Source: Actinophytocola sp.
GTDB taxonomy: Bacteria > Actinomycetota > Actinomycetes > Mycobacteriales > Pseudonocardiaceae
Direction of reading: 5' to 3'
DNA: 64,000 bases
Assembly (NCBI RefSeq): GCF_009379765.1
Contig: NZ_WHTD01000008.1
Location: forward strand, 1 to 64,000
The notes under the pieces were generated by a model. That model worked only from the letters and a program-made list of their open reading frames with translations. It did no database searches and was not told the origin of the DNA. Positions 24,188-31,655 of the stretch are shown one piece after another. How positions within the stretch are numbered: the stretch's first letter is position 1; each line of letters begins with the position of its first letter. A program made the translations under genes and the position numbers.

Positions 24188-25642
24188 ATGGTGGCACCGA
24201 ACGTCCTCGAGGACCGAACCGGCGACGCGATGCTCGACCTCGTCCGCTGGGCGGGCGGGCTGACCATCGCCGACATCCCGGAGGCGGTCGTCGACGACAC
24301 CCAGCGGCGGCTGCTCGACCTGGTCGCCGCCGGCCTCGCCGGCACCCAGGCCGACGGCGTCCCGCAGCTGCTGCGCGCGGTCGCCGACTGGGGCGGCCGC
24401 CCGGTCGCGAGCGTCATCGGCTGCCCCGAGCGCACCTCGGTGCCGCACGCGGTGCTGCTCAACGCCACGATCAGCCGCGCGCTGGAGCTCGACGACGTGC
24501 ACGAGAAGGCGTTGCTGCACCCGACCGTCGCCACCGCGCCGATCGCGCTGGCGCTCGCCGAGCAGGACCGGTCGATCGACGGCGCGCGCCTCCTCACCGC
24601 GCTCGTCGCCGCGCAGGAGGTGATGTGCCGGCTCGGGCTCGCGCCGGAGTACCACGTCGCCGGGCCGCGGCACCGGCCGCGCGGCTGGTCGTTCACCTAC
24701 CAGTGCGGTGCGCTCGGCGGCGCGCTCGTGGCGGCCCTGCTGCGCGGGCTCGACGAGTCACGCACGCTCGACGCGCTGGGCAACGCCTACACCGCGCTCG
24801 CCGGCAACCAGCAGGCGATCAAGGAGGCCGCGCTCGCCATCCAGGTGCAGCAGGGAGTGACCGCGCAGACCGCGGTGCAGTCCGCCGACCTCGCCGCGTT
24901 GGGGATCACCGGGCCGCACGAGGTGCTGGAGGGGGAGTACGGCTGGCTCAGCTACTGGCACGGCGGCTCCTACGACCGGTCCGTCGTCGTGACGGAGCTC
25001 GGGGAACGCTGGGAGTCGGCGGGCGCGAGCGTCAAGCCCTACCCGGTCTGCCGGATCACGCACAACACGGTCGGCGCGACGCTCGCCGCCACCGCGGGGG
25101 TCGCGCCCGCGGACGTCGACCGGATCGTGGTGCACGTCAACAGCCAGGAGAGCTGGGAGGAGGTCGTGCACCCGCTGGAGCGCCGCAGGCGGCCGACGTC
25201 GTCGATGGACGCGCAGTTCAGCCTGCCGTTCATCGTCGCGATCGCGGCCGTGCGGGGGACCGTGACGCTGGCCGACCTGACCGAGTCGGCCATCCGCGAC
25301 CCCCGGGTGCTGGCCCTGGCCGACCGCGTCGAGCCGGTGCTCGACCCGGGGTTCGAGGCGGCGGCGGGCCGGGTGATCCCGATGCCGGTCACGGTGGACG
25401 TCCACCTGCGCGACGGCGCGGTGGTCAGCAGGCGGTCGGCGCATCCGCTCGGGCATCCGGGCAACCCGATGGACTGGGCCGCGGTGGAGGCGAAGGTGTG
25501 GGACTGCGCCGCGTGGGGCGTCACCCCCGCGGACGGCGCGGTGGTCGAGGAGCTGGTCGCGGCGGTGCGGGGGTTGGCGTCGGAACCCTCGCCGGGCCGG
25601 GTGGCCGGGCTGCTGGCGCGGGCGAAGGCGGTGTCGGCATGA
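24188..25642 (+). CDS. MmgE/PrpD family protein (2-methylcitrate dehydratase/aconitate decarboxylase fold)
   Basis: 484 aa. The family pattern is clear: 'RLLDLVAAGLAGTQADG', 'HAVLLNATISRALELDDVHE' (conserved Asp-Asp), 'GWSFTYQCGALGGALVAAL', 'KPYPVCRITHNTV' and 'TSSMDAQFSLPFIVAIAAV'. Members dehydrate or decarboxylate tricarboxylic acids such as 2-methylcitrate. In catabolic islands they often handle other branched polycarboxylates. It overlaps the next gene by 4 nt (ATGA), so both are in one transcript starting at the AT-rich box. The substrate is not deducible. Confidence 0.85.
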   Translation: MVAPNVLEDRTGDAMLDLVRWAGGLTIADIPEAVVDDTQRRLLDLVAAGLAGTQADGVPQLLRAVADWGGRPVASVIGCPERTSVPHAVLLNATISRALELDDVHEKALLHPTVATAPIALALAEQDRSIDGARLLTALVAAQEVMCRLGLAPEYHVAGPRHRPRGWSFTYQCGALGGALVAALLRGLDESRTLDALGNAYTALAGNQQAIKEAALAIQVQQGVTAQTAVQSADLAALGITGPHEVLEGEYGWLSYWHGGSYDRSVVVTELGERWESAGASVKPYPVCRITHNTVGATLAATAGVAPADVDRIVVHVNSQESWEEVVHPLERRRRPTSSMDAQFSLPFIVAIAAVRGTVTLADLTESAIRDPRVLALADRVEPVLDPGFEAAAGRVIPMPVTVDVHLRDGAVVSRRSAHPLGHPGNPMDWAAVEAKVWDCAAWGVTPADGAVVEELVAAVRGLASEPSPGRVAGLLARAKAVSA

Positions 25643-26559
25643 AGGCGGCGCGGCTGCACGAGTTCGGGTCACCGCTGCGGATCGACGACGTGCCGGCGCC
25701 CGCGCCGGGTCCCGACGAGGTGCTCGTCCGGCTGACCCACGCCGGGGTCAACCCGATCGACATCCGGCTGCGGGACGGCGGCGCCGGGCGCGTCGAGCTG
25801 CCGTTCGTGCCGGGCTGCGACGGCGTGGGGCGGGCCGACTCGGGGCCGGTCGTCGTCTACGGCGCGGGGCTCGGGCTGCGGCGGGCGGGCACGTACGCCG
25901 AGCAGGTCGCGGTGCCGGCGAAGGGCGTGGTGCGGCTGCCGGACGGGGTGGATCCGGTGCAGGCGGCCGGGATCGGGCTCGCCGGGGTGACCGCGTGGGC
26001 GCTCGTCGGGCGCGGGGTGACGGCCGCGGACCGGGTGCTCGTGCTGGGTGCCAGTGGTGGCGTCGGCTCGCTGGCGGTGCAGCTCGCGCGCTCGGCCGGG
26101 GCGCGGGTGTGGGCCCAGACCACCGACCCGGAGGACGCCTCGCGGCTGGATCTCGGTGCCGATCGGGTCGTCGCGTGCGACGCGGCCGGGCTGCGCGACG
26201 CGGTCCGCGAGCTGGAGCCGACCGTGGTGCTCGACGGGCTCGGCGGCGCGTTCACCGGCGCGGCCGTCCGGGCGGTGGCGAACGGCGGCCGGATCACCGT
26301 GTTCGGCGTGAGCGCGGGAGCCCGCGGCGAGGTCGACTACGCGACGCTCTACCGCAAGTCGGTGACGCTGTACGGGCACGCGAGCCTCGCGATGCCCGCC
26401 GCCGACGTGCGCGACGCGCTGGTCGGCTGCCTGGAACTGGTCGGCGCCGGACAGGTGCGCGTGTTGGTCGACGAGGTGCTGCCACTGGGCGCGGTCAACG
26501 CCGCGCACCGGCGGCTGACCGAGCGGCGCACCACGGGAAAACTGGTGCTCGCCGTCTAG
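25639..26559 (+). CDS. Zinc-less quinone oxidoreductase / MDR-family alcohol dehydrogenase-like
   Basis: 306 aa, ATG overlapping the PrpD stop. The MDR fold is shown by 'MKAARLHEFGSPLRIDDVP', 'THAGVNPIDIRLRDG', 'VPGCDGVG' and the NADPH-binding 'VLVLGASGGVGSLAVQLARS', ending '...RRTTGKLVLAV'. The catalytic-zinc Cys/His set is absent, as in quinone reductase and enoyl-reductase-like members. It may reduce an enoyl or quinone intermediate. The stop TAG is part of the CTAG that begins a family A repeat. Confidence 0.85.
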   Translation: MKAARLHEFGSPLRIDDVPAPAPGPDEVLVRLTHAGVNPIDIRLRDGGAGRVELPFVPGCDGVGRADSGPVVVYGAGLGLRRAGTYAEQVAVPAKGVVRLPDGVDPVQAAGIGLAGVTAWALVGRGVTAADRVLVLGASGGVGSLAVQLARSAGARVWAQTTDPEDASRLDLGADRVVACDAAGLRDAVRELEPTVVLDGLGGAFTGAAVRAVANGGRITVFGVSAGARGEVDYATLYRKSVTLYGHASLAMPAADVRDALVGCLELVGAGQVRVLVDEVLPLGAVNAAHRRLTERRTTGKLVLAV

Positions 26560-26801
26560 GAAATGTCCCATGGATCAGGCTTGTGGCATGGCCTCGCGCC
26601 GACCAACGGAAGCTCAGGGGACCGCGACGGCACCCAGCCACCAACCACCGCATGTCCGCACCGCTCGCTGGGACGCAACCAACACTTTTAACTCCGGGGA
26701 GGCGGTCTGGCACCCCAGCCACCAACCACCGCATGTCCGCACCGTCCGCTGGACGCGACCAACACTTTAAAATCCGGGGAGGCGGACTAGCGGCGGACTA
26801 G
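26556..26801. mobile_element. MITE-like element family A, copy 2, with internal duplication
   Basis: Begins CTAGGAAATGTCCCATGGATC and ends GGAGGCGGACTAGCGGCGGACTAG. The right-hand ~75 bp ('CACCAACCACCGCATGTCCG' to 'TCCGGGGAGGCGG') are present twice in tandem. CTAG at the left gives the stop of the quinone oxidoreductase and CTAG at the right gives the stop of the convergent NifU-like gene. Confidence 0.8.
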
Positions 26802-27052
26802 AAGCCGACCTTGTCGACGTGCACCTGGCCGACGCCGGGGTCCTGGTCGCGGATCGCCTTGTCGAGGATGGCGACCAGGATCTCGTCGGGCACGAGGCAC
26901 TCCATGCACGCGTCGGGCTTGGCCTCGAGCACGACCCGCACCGAGTTGTCCGGCTCGATGGAGCCGATCCGCAGGTCGAACCCGTCCGCGGCGAGCGCGG
27001 GCCGAACGTTGTCCAGTGCCTTCTCCACAGCCTTCGCCACGGCCTGCTGCAT
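26798..27052 (-). CDS. Small NifU C-terminal-like protein
   Basis: 84 aa. I choose ATG 27052, which follows GAGAGGAG, over the longer track start. The sequence 'MQQAVAKAVEKALDNVRPAL' with a central 'DACMECLVPDEIL' resembles the NifU/Nfu C-terminal domain. In that domain a CxxC pair transiently binds an Fe-S cluster (usual form C-x2-C-P-S-S). Here C-M-E-C is kept but the following Pro-Ser-Ser is not, so a metal or redox role is possible rather than proven. It has its own AT-rich promoter box and so seems to belong to the island regulon. Confidence 0.65.
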   Translation of the reverse strand: MQQAVAKAVEKALDNVRPALAADGFDLRIGSIEPDNSVRVVLEAKPDACMECLVPDEILVAILDKAIRDQDPGVGQVHVDKVGF

Positions 27053-27099
27053 GGTGACCACTCCTCTCGCGGCGGTGGCCACGACGCCACCGGTCGAGA

Positions 27100-27115
27100 C
27101 ATATCATATATCAGA
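27100..27115. promoter_or_regulatory. AT-rich box before the NifU-like gene
   Basis: CATATCATATATCAG in a GC-rich stretch, about 48 bp upstream of the NifU-like ATG. TGATATATGATATG on the minus strand shares TGATATAT with the palindrome at 43142. It lies just after the 3' end of partner d. Confidence 0.6.
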
Positions 27116-27126
27116 AAGCCTGGCGC

Positions 27127-28164
27127 TCAGGGCTTGATCTCGGCCGAGCGGGCCTGGCCGTAGTGGCCGGCCGGCAGGAAGCACGAGTGGCCGCCGCTCA
27201 TTCCGCCGGTCACCACGAGCATCAGCGACGCCGGGTCGTTGACGATCGGGATGCGGCCGTTCACCAGGTAGTGCTCCTCGCCCTCGCCGTGGCGTAGGTG
27301 GGCGCGGCGGTTGGACAGCGCGTCAGCCGGCAGGGTGGTGTTCTCCACAAGATGCCGGGCGAGCCCGGCCTTGTCGAATCCGCCGTCGCGCAGGATTTGG
27401 GCGTGTAGCGGGTTCAACGCCAGCACCGGGGTCGCGTTCGGGTCGACCACGTTGGGGGTGCCGAGGCTCGGCAGGCTGCCGAAGAACGTCTTCACCACGT
27501 CCTTCCAGTCGTCGCTGGAGTCGTGGATGTTGATCGCAGCGTTGACTCCGACGACCGTCACCACGTCCTGGTCCGCCGCGAAGCCGCGGTCCACGTGCAG
27601 CGGCGCCCACGGCGAGTCCTCCTCGTTCTCGCCAACGCACAGCGTGTACTTGCCGACGAAACCCTGGGTGCACTTGTCGACCTCGCCCGGCCGGGCGCCG
27701 CCCAGGTTGATCAGGGCCAGCCGGATCGCGCGGCCGATCGTCGCGTTGGCCTGCCAGCCGGGACCCATCACGCCGGTCGAGCAGTTCAGGCCTATCCGCG
27801 CCCGGATGGGGCCGTTGACGATGAGCATCGGCGTGAGCGGGTTGGTCGTCGGCTGCATGCCGGCCAGCTGGAAACCCGGCTCCAGCAACAGCTCGAACGT
27901 GGTCAGCACCACCGGCAGGTACTCCGGCCGGCAGCCGGCCATGACTGCGTTCACCGCGAGCTTCTCGACCGTGGCCGCGCCGTTCGTCGGCGGCACCGGG
28001 CCCAGCGAGGAGGCCGGGTCGCGGGTGGTGCCAGTGAGCATCCGCAGCACCCGCTCGCGCGTGGGCGGCACCACCGGGAGGCCGTCGGTGTGGCCGCGCT
28101 CGTGCAGCCACGCGCTGACGACCTCCACGTCGTCCGGTAGGTCCGCCACAGTGGACGTCAGCAT
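27127..28164 (-). CDS. UGSC-partner family protein, copy d
   Basis: 345 aa. The start ATG lies inside the last codons of UGSC-3 (7-nt overlap) with GAGGGG upstream, so translation is coupled. Family landmarks are intact: 'GHTDGLPVVPPTRERV', 'AVNAVMAGCRPEYLPVV' (Cys78), 'QPTTNPLTPMLIVNGP', 'QANATIGRAIRLALINLGG', 'KYTLCVGENEEDSPWAP' (Cys176), 'LHAQILRDGGFDKAGLARH' and 'MLVVTGGMSGGHSCFLP'. Molecular role unknown. Position directly behind a UGSC gene repeats the arrangement at 12.6-14.2 kb. No signal peptide, so cytoplasmic. Confidence 0.85.
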   Translation of the reverse strand: MLTSTVADLPDDVEVVSAWLHERGHTDGLPVVPPTRERVLRMLTGTTRDPASSLGPVPPTNGAATVEKLAVNAVMAGCRPEYLPVVLTTFELLLEPGFQLAGMQPTTNPLTPMLIVNGPIRARIGLNCSTGVMGPGWQANATIGRAIRLALINLGGARPGEVDKCTQGFVGKYTLCVGENEEDSPWAPLHVDRGFAADQDVVTVVGVNAAINIHDSSDDWKDVVKTFFGSLPSLGTPNVVDPNATPVLALNPLHAQILRDGGFDKAGLARHLVENTTLPADALSNRRAHLRHGEGEEHYLVNGRIPIVNDPASLMLVVTGGMSGGHSCFLPAGHYGQARSAEIKP

Positions 28165-28679
28165 GTCAGCCCCTCGACTATCGTGGCGCCCCGTTCGCCC
28201 AGCGCCGCCCGGATGTCCGGCTCGGGCCGGTCGTTGAGCGGGTGAGGGAACACCACGCGTGGCAGCTCGGTGGCCCCGGACCCGGTGGCGACCGCCACCG
28301 CGAGACCGGCGAAGGCCTCGGTGAACAGCGTCACCGTCGGCACCCCGCGCCGTTCGAACTCAACGGAATCGTGGATACACCACGATGTGCAGGAGCCTCA
28401 ATTGCCGATGCCGACGACGACGGCGTCGCAGTCGACGGCCATGGCCTCCAGCACGTCATCGGGCAGCGTCTGGGCCGCCGAGATCTGCCGCTCGACGATG
28501 CGCGCGACACCGTAGTCGGCCCGCAGCATCGTGGTGAGCTCGTCGGCGATCACGTTCATGCAGCGCCAGCTGTTGTTGACGATGCCGACCGTGGCGCCGC
28601 GCATGGTGGCCAGGCGGGCCGCGGCGAGCCCGGTCCGGCCGGTCGCCTGCTCCGCGTAGGGCATCAGGATGTCCACCAT
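28158..28679 (-). CDS. UGSC family selenoprotein, copy 3 (Sec at TGA 28400-28398)
   Basis: Joining 28398-28679 with 28158-28397 through TGA gives 173 aa with Sec94 in 'AVVVGIGN-U-GSCTSWCIHDSVEFERRG'. The start ATG 28679 shares a base with the stop of the isochorismatase-like gene. The N-terminal half has 'GATVGIVNNSWRCMNVIADE', the C-terminal half 'VPTVTLFTEAFAGLA', as in copies 1 and 4. An additional Cys four residues after the UGSC Cys (S-W-C) is unique to this copy. It is followed by the best SECIS hairpin of the set. Middle gene of a three-gene operon: isochorismatase-like, UGSC-3, partner d. Confidence 0.92.
28368..28397 (-). promoter_or_regulatory. bSECIS stem-loop of UGSC copy 3
   Basis: TGA, 11 nt (GGCTCCTGCAC), then ATCGTGG - loop TGTAT - CCACGAT: a perfect 7-bp stem whose loop carries G at position 2. 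Loop distance from the Sec codon is 18 nt. Being in coding sequence, it also encodes the residues after U-G-S-C. Confidence 0.82.
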
Positions 28680-29302
28680 CAGTGTCCTCCTCCGTTCCCG
28701 GGTTCCCCGGCGCCGAGCGCGGCGACGAGGGTGTCCGACGAGTCGACGGCCGCGAACGTCGGCAGTGTGCGCGTGATCGCGAACTCGTGCATCTCCTGGC
28801 TGTAGGACGCGCACAGGTCCTCGAGGACCGTCACGGCGTAGCCGGAGTCGCCGGCGTGCCGGGCGGCCGACTCGACGACGAAGTTGGTGGCGACGCCGCC
28901 GAGGTAGAGCTCGCGGACGCCGAGCGTAGTCAGCCGCTGCTCCAGCCCGGTGCCGATGAACGGGTTGACGCAGCCCTTCTCGAACACCGCCTCGCCGTCG
29001 GCCGGGGCGGCCTCCGGGACGAACTCGGTGTCCGGGTCGCCCGCGCGCAGCAGGCCGTTCTTCTCCATACCCCCGAAGCGGGCCGAGCGGTTGGTGCGCC
29101 GCAGGTAGGCCGGGTCGAACGCGACCCGGACGTGCAGCACGGGTAACCCGTGCCGGCGAACCGCGGCGAGCACACCGGCCACCCGCGGGAGTACCTTGCG
29201 GTCGGTGGTGTGTGCGCTGAGCCCGGAGGCCGTGCCGAGCTTCCCGTCCGGGCCGCAGATCGCGACTTGGTAGTCCATCAACAGCAGTGCCGCTCGTCGC
29301 AC
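28679..29302 (-). CDS. Isochorismatase-like hydrolase lacking the usual nucleophilic Cys
   Basis: 207 aa from GTG 29302. The fold is clear: 'AALLLMDYQVAICGP' with the catalytic Asp, 'VFEKGCVNPF' with the Lys, and 'LGVRELYLGGVATNFVVESA' with the cis-peptide strand. In cysteine hydrolases of this family the last motif reads T-N-x-C-V-E; here Cys is replaced by Val. So a nicotinamidase/ureidoacrylate-amidase mechanism is unlikely, and an isochorismatase-type or non-hydrolytic role is more plausible. First gene of the UGSC-3 operon, divergent from an LLM oxidoreductase and sharing an AT-rich box with it. Confidence 0.82.
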   Translation of the reverse strand: MRRAALLLMDYQVAICGPDGKLGTASGLSAHTTDRKVLPRVAGVLAAVRRHGLPVLHVRVAFDPAYLRRTNRSARFGGMEKNGLLRAGDPDTEFVPEAAPADGEAVFEKGCVNPFIGTGLEQRLTTLGVRELYLGGVATNFVVESAARHAGDSGYAVTVLEDLCASYSQEMHEFAITRTLPTFAAVDSSDTLVAALGAGEPGNGGGH

Positions 29303-29318
29303 CGGCGCCTCCGTACCC

Positions 29319-29336
29319 TGAATCTATTCTATAGTC
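29319..29336. promoter_or_regulatory. AT-rich box between isochorismatase-like and LLM genes
   Basis: TGAATCTATTCTATAGTC; its reverse complement holds TATAGAATAGATT, matching the box at 22073-22085 at 12 of 13 positions. It is 17-30 bp from the minus-strand GTG and about 40 bp before the plus-strand GTG, fitting a shared divergent operator. Confidence 0.6.
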
Positions 29337-29372
29337 ACGGACTCTAGCAGCCGTTTCCGTTGGGAGGCCGTC

Positions 29373-30278
29373 GTGACCACGGAGTTCGGCGTGACATTGC
29401 AGTCCGGGGCCGACCCGGCCGCGTTCGCCCGGCTGGCCGAGGACGCGGAGTTCGACTACCTGGCGTGCGGGGAGCACCTCGTCTTCCATGGGCCCACCAC
29501 GAACGCGTTCGTCTCGCTGGCGTTCGCGGCCGGGGTGACGTCGCGGATCAAGCTCGTGAGCGCGGTGACGCTGCTGCCGCTCTACCAGCCGACCGTGGCC
29601 GCGAAGCTCGCCGCGTCCCTCGACGTCGTGAGCGGCGGCCGCTTCACCCTGGGGGTCGGGATCGGTGGCGAGTTCCCGCTCGAGTTCGAGGCGGCCGGGG
29701 TGCCGGTCGAGTCGCGGGGCGCGCGGACCGACGAGGCGCTCGAGATCGTCGACCGCCTGCTGACCTCCACCGACGTGTCCTTCGACGGTCGCTTCACGCG
29801 GTTCGCCGGCGTGACGCTCGCGCCGCGCCAGAAGCGCAGGACCCCGTTCTGGATCGCCGGGCGGCGGCCCGCGGCGCTGCGCCGCGCGGCCAGGTGGGGC
29901 GACGCGTGGCTGCCGTACCTGCGCACTCCGGAACAGGTGGCCGAGGGTCGCGCGGCGATCGACGGGTACGCCAGGGCGGACGGCAAGTCCGGCTGGGCGG
30001 GGCGGACCGCGCTGTTCGCGTTCACGACGGTGGACCGGGACGGCGACCGGGCCCGGGAGATGGCCGCGGACCGGGTCGGCCGCACCTACCGGCAGGACTT
30101 CTCCGCGTTCGCGGCGAAGTACCTGGTCGCGGGGACGCCGGAAGAGTGCGTGGCCCGGCTGCGGGAGTATCTCGCGGTGGGGGTGACCACGGTGATCTTC
30201 CGGATCGCGTGCCCCCGCCGGGAGGCGGACACGATGCTGCGGCTGATCGCCGAGGAAGTGGTCCCCGAACTGCGCTAG
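29373..30278 (+). CDS. LLM-class (luciferase-like) flavin/F420-dependent oxidoreductase
   Basis: 301 aa; GTG follows GGGAGG. Family features are 'EFDYLACGEHLVFHG', 'IKLVSAVTLLPLYQPTVAAK', 'SGGRFTLGVGIGGEFPLEFE', 'VPVESRGARTDEALEIV' and 'AARWGDAWLPYLRTPEQ'. Members use FMN or F420 as a co-substrate in monooxygenation or hydride transfer; the cofactor cannot be fixed from sequence alone. TAG 30276-30278 lies in the CTAG starting a family A repeat. Part of the island by its promoter box. Confidence 0.87.
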   Translation: MTTEFGVTLQSGADPAAFARLAEDAEFDYLACGEHLVFHGPTTNAFVSLAFAAGVTSRIKLVSAVTLLPLYQPTVAAKLAASLDVVSGGRFTLGVGIGGEFPLEFEAAGVPVESRGARTDEALEIVDRLLTSTDVSFDGRFTRFAGVTLAPRQKRRTPFWIAGRRPAALRRAARWGDAWLPYLRTPEQVAEGRAAIDGYARADGKSGWAGRTALFAFTTVDRDGDRAREMAADRVGRTYRQDFSAFAAKYLVAGTPEECVARLREYLAVGVTTVIFRIACPRREADTMLRLIAEEVVPELR

Positions 30279-30450
30279 CGCATGTCCCATGGATCATCGC
30301 GTACGGGTTCGACGTGGCTTGGGCGCAAAGCCTTGCACCGACCAAACGCAACCTCAGGGGACCGTGACGCAACCCAACCACCAACCATCGCAGATCCGCA
30401 CCATCCGCTGGAACGCAACCAACACTTTCAATTCCGGGGAGGCGGACAAG
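30275..30450. mobile_element. MITE-like element family A, copy 3
   Basis: Starts CTAGCGCATGTCCCATGGATC, includes CTCAGGGGACCGTGACGC and GCAACCAACACTTTCAATTC, ends GGAGGCGGACAAG (final CTAG mutated to CAAG). It gives the stop codon of the LLM gene and, on the minus strand, the last residues ('PPPRN') and stop of the CoA-transferase/racemase gene. So the element was inserted between, or onto, two convergent gene ends. Confidence 0.8.
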
Positions 30451-31579
30451 CGCCGGAATCGGTGAGACTGGCGATCTCCGCGGCCGAGAAGCCCCAGTCG
30501 GCGAGCACCTCGACCGCGTCGTCGCCGGGGGCCGGGGGTGGGCCGGCCACCGCGCCGGGCGTGCGGCTGAACCGGGGCGCCGGGGCAGGCTGTGGCACCC
30601 CGCCGACGTCCACGAACGCCGCGCGGGCCACGTGGTGCGGGTGCTCGGTCACCTCGGCCAGGCTCAGCACCGGCGCGAAGCAGGAGTCCGTCCCGCTCAG
30701 CAGCGTGGACCACGCCTCGCGGGTGCGGGTGCGGAACAACGCCTCCAGTCGGGTGCGCAGCAAGGGCCAGTCGGCGTGGGTGATGGGATCCGCCAGACCG
30801 GCGGGGTCCAGGCCGATCCGGCGGAAGAGTTGGCGGTGGAACTTCGGCTCGATCGCGCCGATCGACACGTACTTCCCGTCCGAGGTCTCGTAGACGTCGT
30901 AGAACGGGGCGCCCGAGTCCAGGTAGTTGGTCCCGCGCTCGTCGTGCCAGGTGCCGTTGCGGCGACGGCCGTGGAACTGGGTCATCAGCAGCGACGCGGC
31001 GTCCACCATGGCCGCGTCCACCACCTGGCCCCGGCCGGACGAGCGCGCTTCCAGCAGCGCGCACACCAGCCCGAACGCCAGCAGCATGCCGCCCGCGTTG
31101 TCGCCCACCAGGTTCAGCGGGATCACCGGCGGCCCGCCCGCTCGCCCGATCGGGTCTAGGGCGCCGGCGAGCGCGATGTAGTTGATGTCGTGACCCGCGG
31201 TCGGCGCGAGCGGACCGTCCTGGCCCCACCCGGTGGCCCGGCCGTACACCAGCCGCGGGTTGCGCGCCATGCAGACCTCCGGGCCGAGACCCAGCCGCTC
31301 GACCACCCCCGGGCGAAACCCCTCGAACAGGGCGTCGGCCCGGTCGGCCAGCCGCAGCACCACGTCCGCGCCGGCCGGATGCTTGAGATCGACCAGCACC
31401 GACCGGCGGCCACGCACCACCAGCTCGAGCCGCGGGTTCGGCGCCTGGACGTGCCGGTCCCCACCCGGGCGATCCACCCGCACGACCTCCGCGCCCAGGT
31501 CCGACAGCATCATGCCGGCGAACGGGCCCGGTCCCCGGCCGGCCAGCTCCACGATCCGCAGCCCGCTCAGTGGTCCCAC
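30428..31579 (-). CDS. Alpha-methylacyl-CoA racemase-type class III CoA-transferase family protein
   Basis: 383 aa. 'MGPLSGLRIVELAGRGPGPF' opens the CaiB/BaiF fold. The racemase branch is suggested by 'TAGHDINYIALAGAL' (catalytic His in G-H-D-x-N-Y) and 'NLVGDNAGGMLLAFGL' (catalytic Asp). Both are residues of AMACR that exchange the alpha proton of a 2-methylacyl-CoA. A racemase would handle a branched acyl-CoA in the island pathway. The C-terminal 'CPPPRN' is read from the family A element. Divergent from the W-type UGSC fusion with an AT-rich box between. Confidence 0.87.
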   Translation of the reverse strand: MGPLSGLRIVELAGRGPGPFAGMMLSDLGAEVVRVDRPGGDRHVQAPNPRLELVVRGRRSVLVDLKHPAGADVVLRLADRADALFEGFRPGVVERLGLGPEVCMARNPRLVYGRATGWGQDGPLAPTAGHDINYIALAGALDPIGRAGGPPVIPLNLVGDNAGGMLLAFGLVCALLEARSSGRGQVVDAAMVDAASLLMTQFHGRRRNGTWHDERGTNYLDSGAPFYDVYETSDGKYVSIGAIEPKFHRQLFRRIGLDPAGLADPITHADWPLLRTRLEALFRTRTREAWSTLLSGTDSCFAPVLSLAEVTEHPHHVARAAFVDVGGVPQPAPAPRFSRTPGAVAGPPPAPGDDAVEVLADWGFSAAEIASLTDSGACPPPRN

Positions 31580-31612
31580 CCGGCACCTCCATGTCGCTTG
31601 TGCTCCGCGCTG

Positions 31613-31630
31613 GCTAGAATATATTTTAGA
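31613..31630. promoter_or_regulatory. AT-rich box between racemase and W-type fusion genes
   Basis: CTAGAATATATTTTAGAG, near-palindromic (TAGAATATATTTTA), with the GAATATATT core also found at 18971. It is 35-50 bp before the racemase ATG and about 26 bp before the fusion-gene GTG. Confidence 0.62.
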
Positions 31631-31655
31631 GCATCCGAAGAAGGGAACCCGCGAC

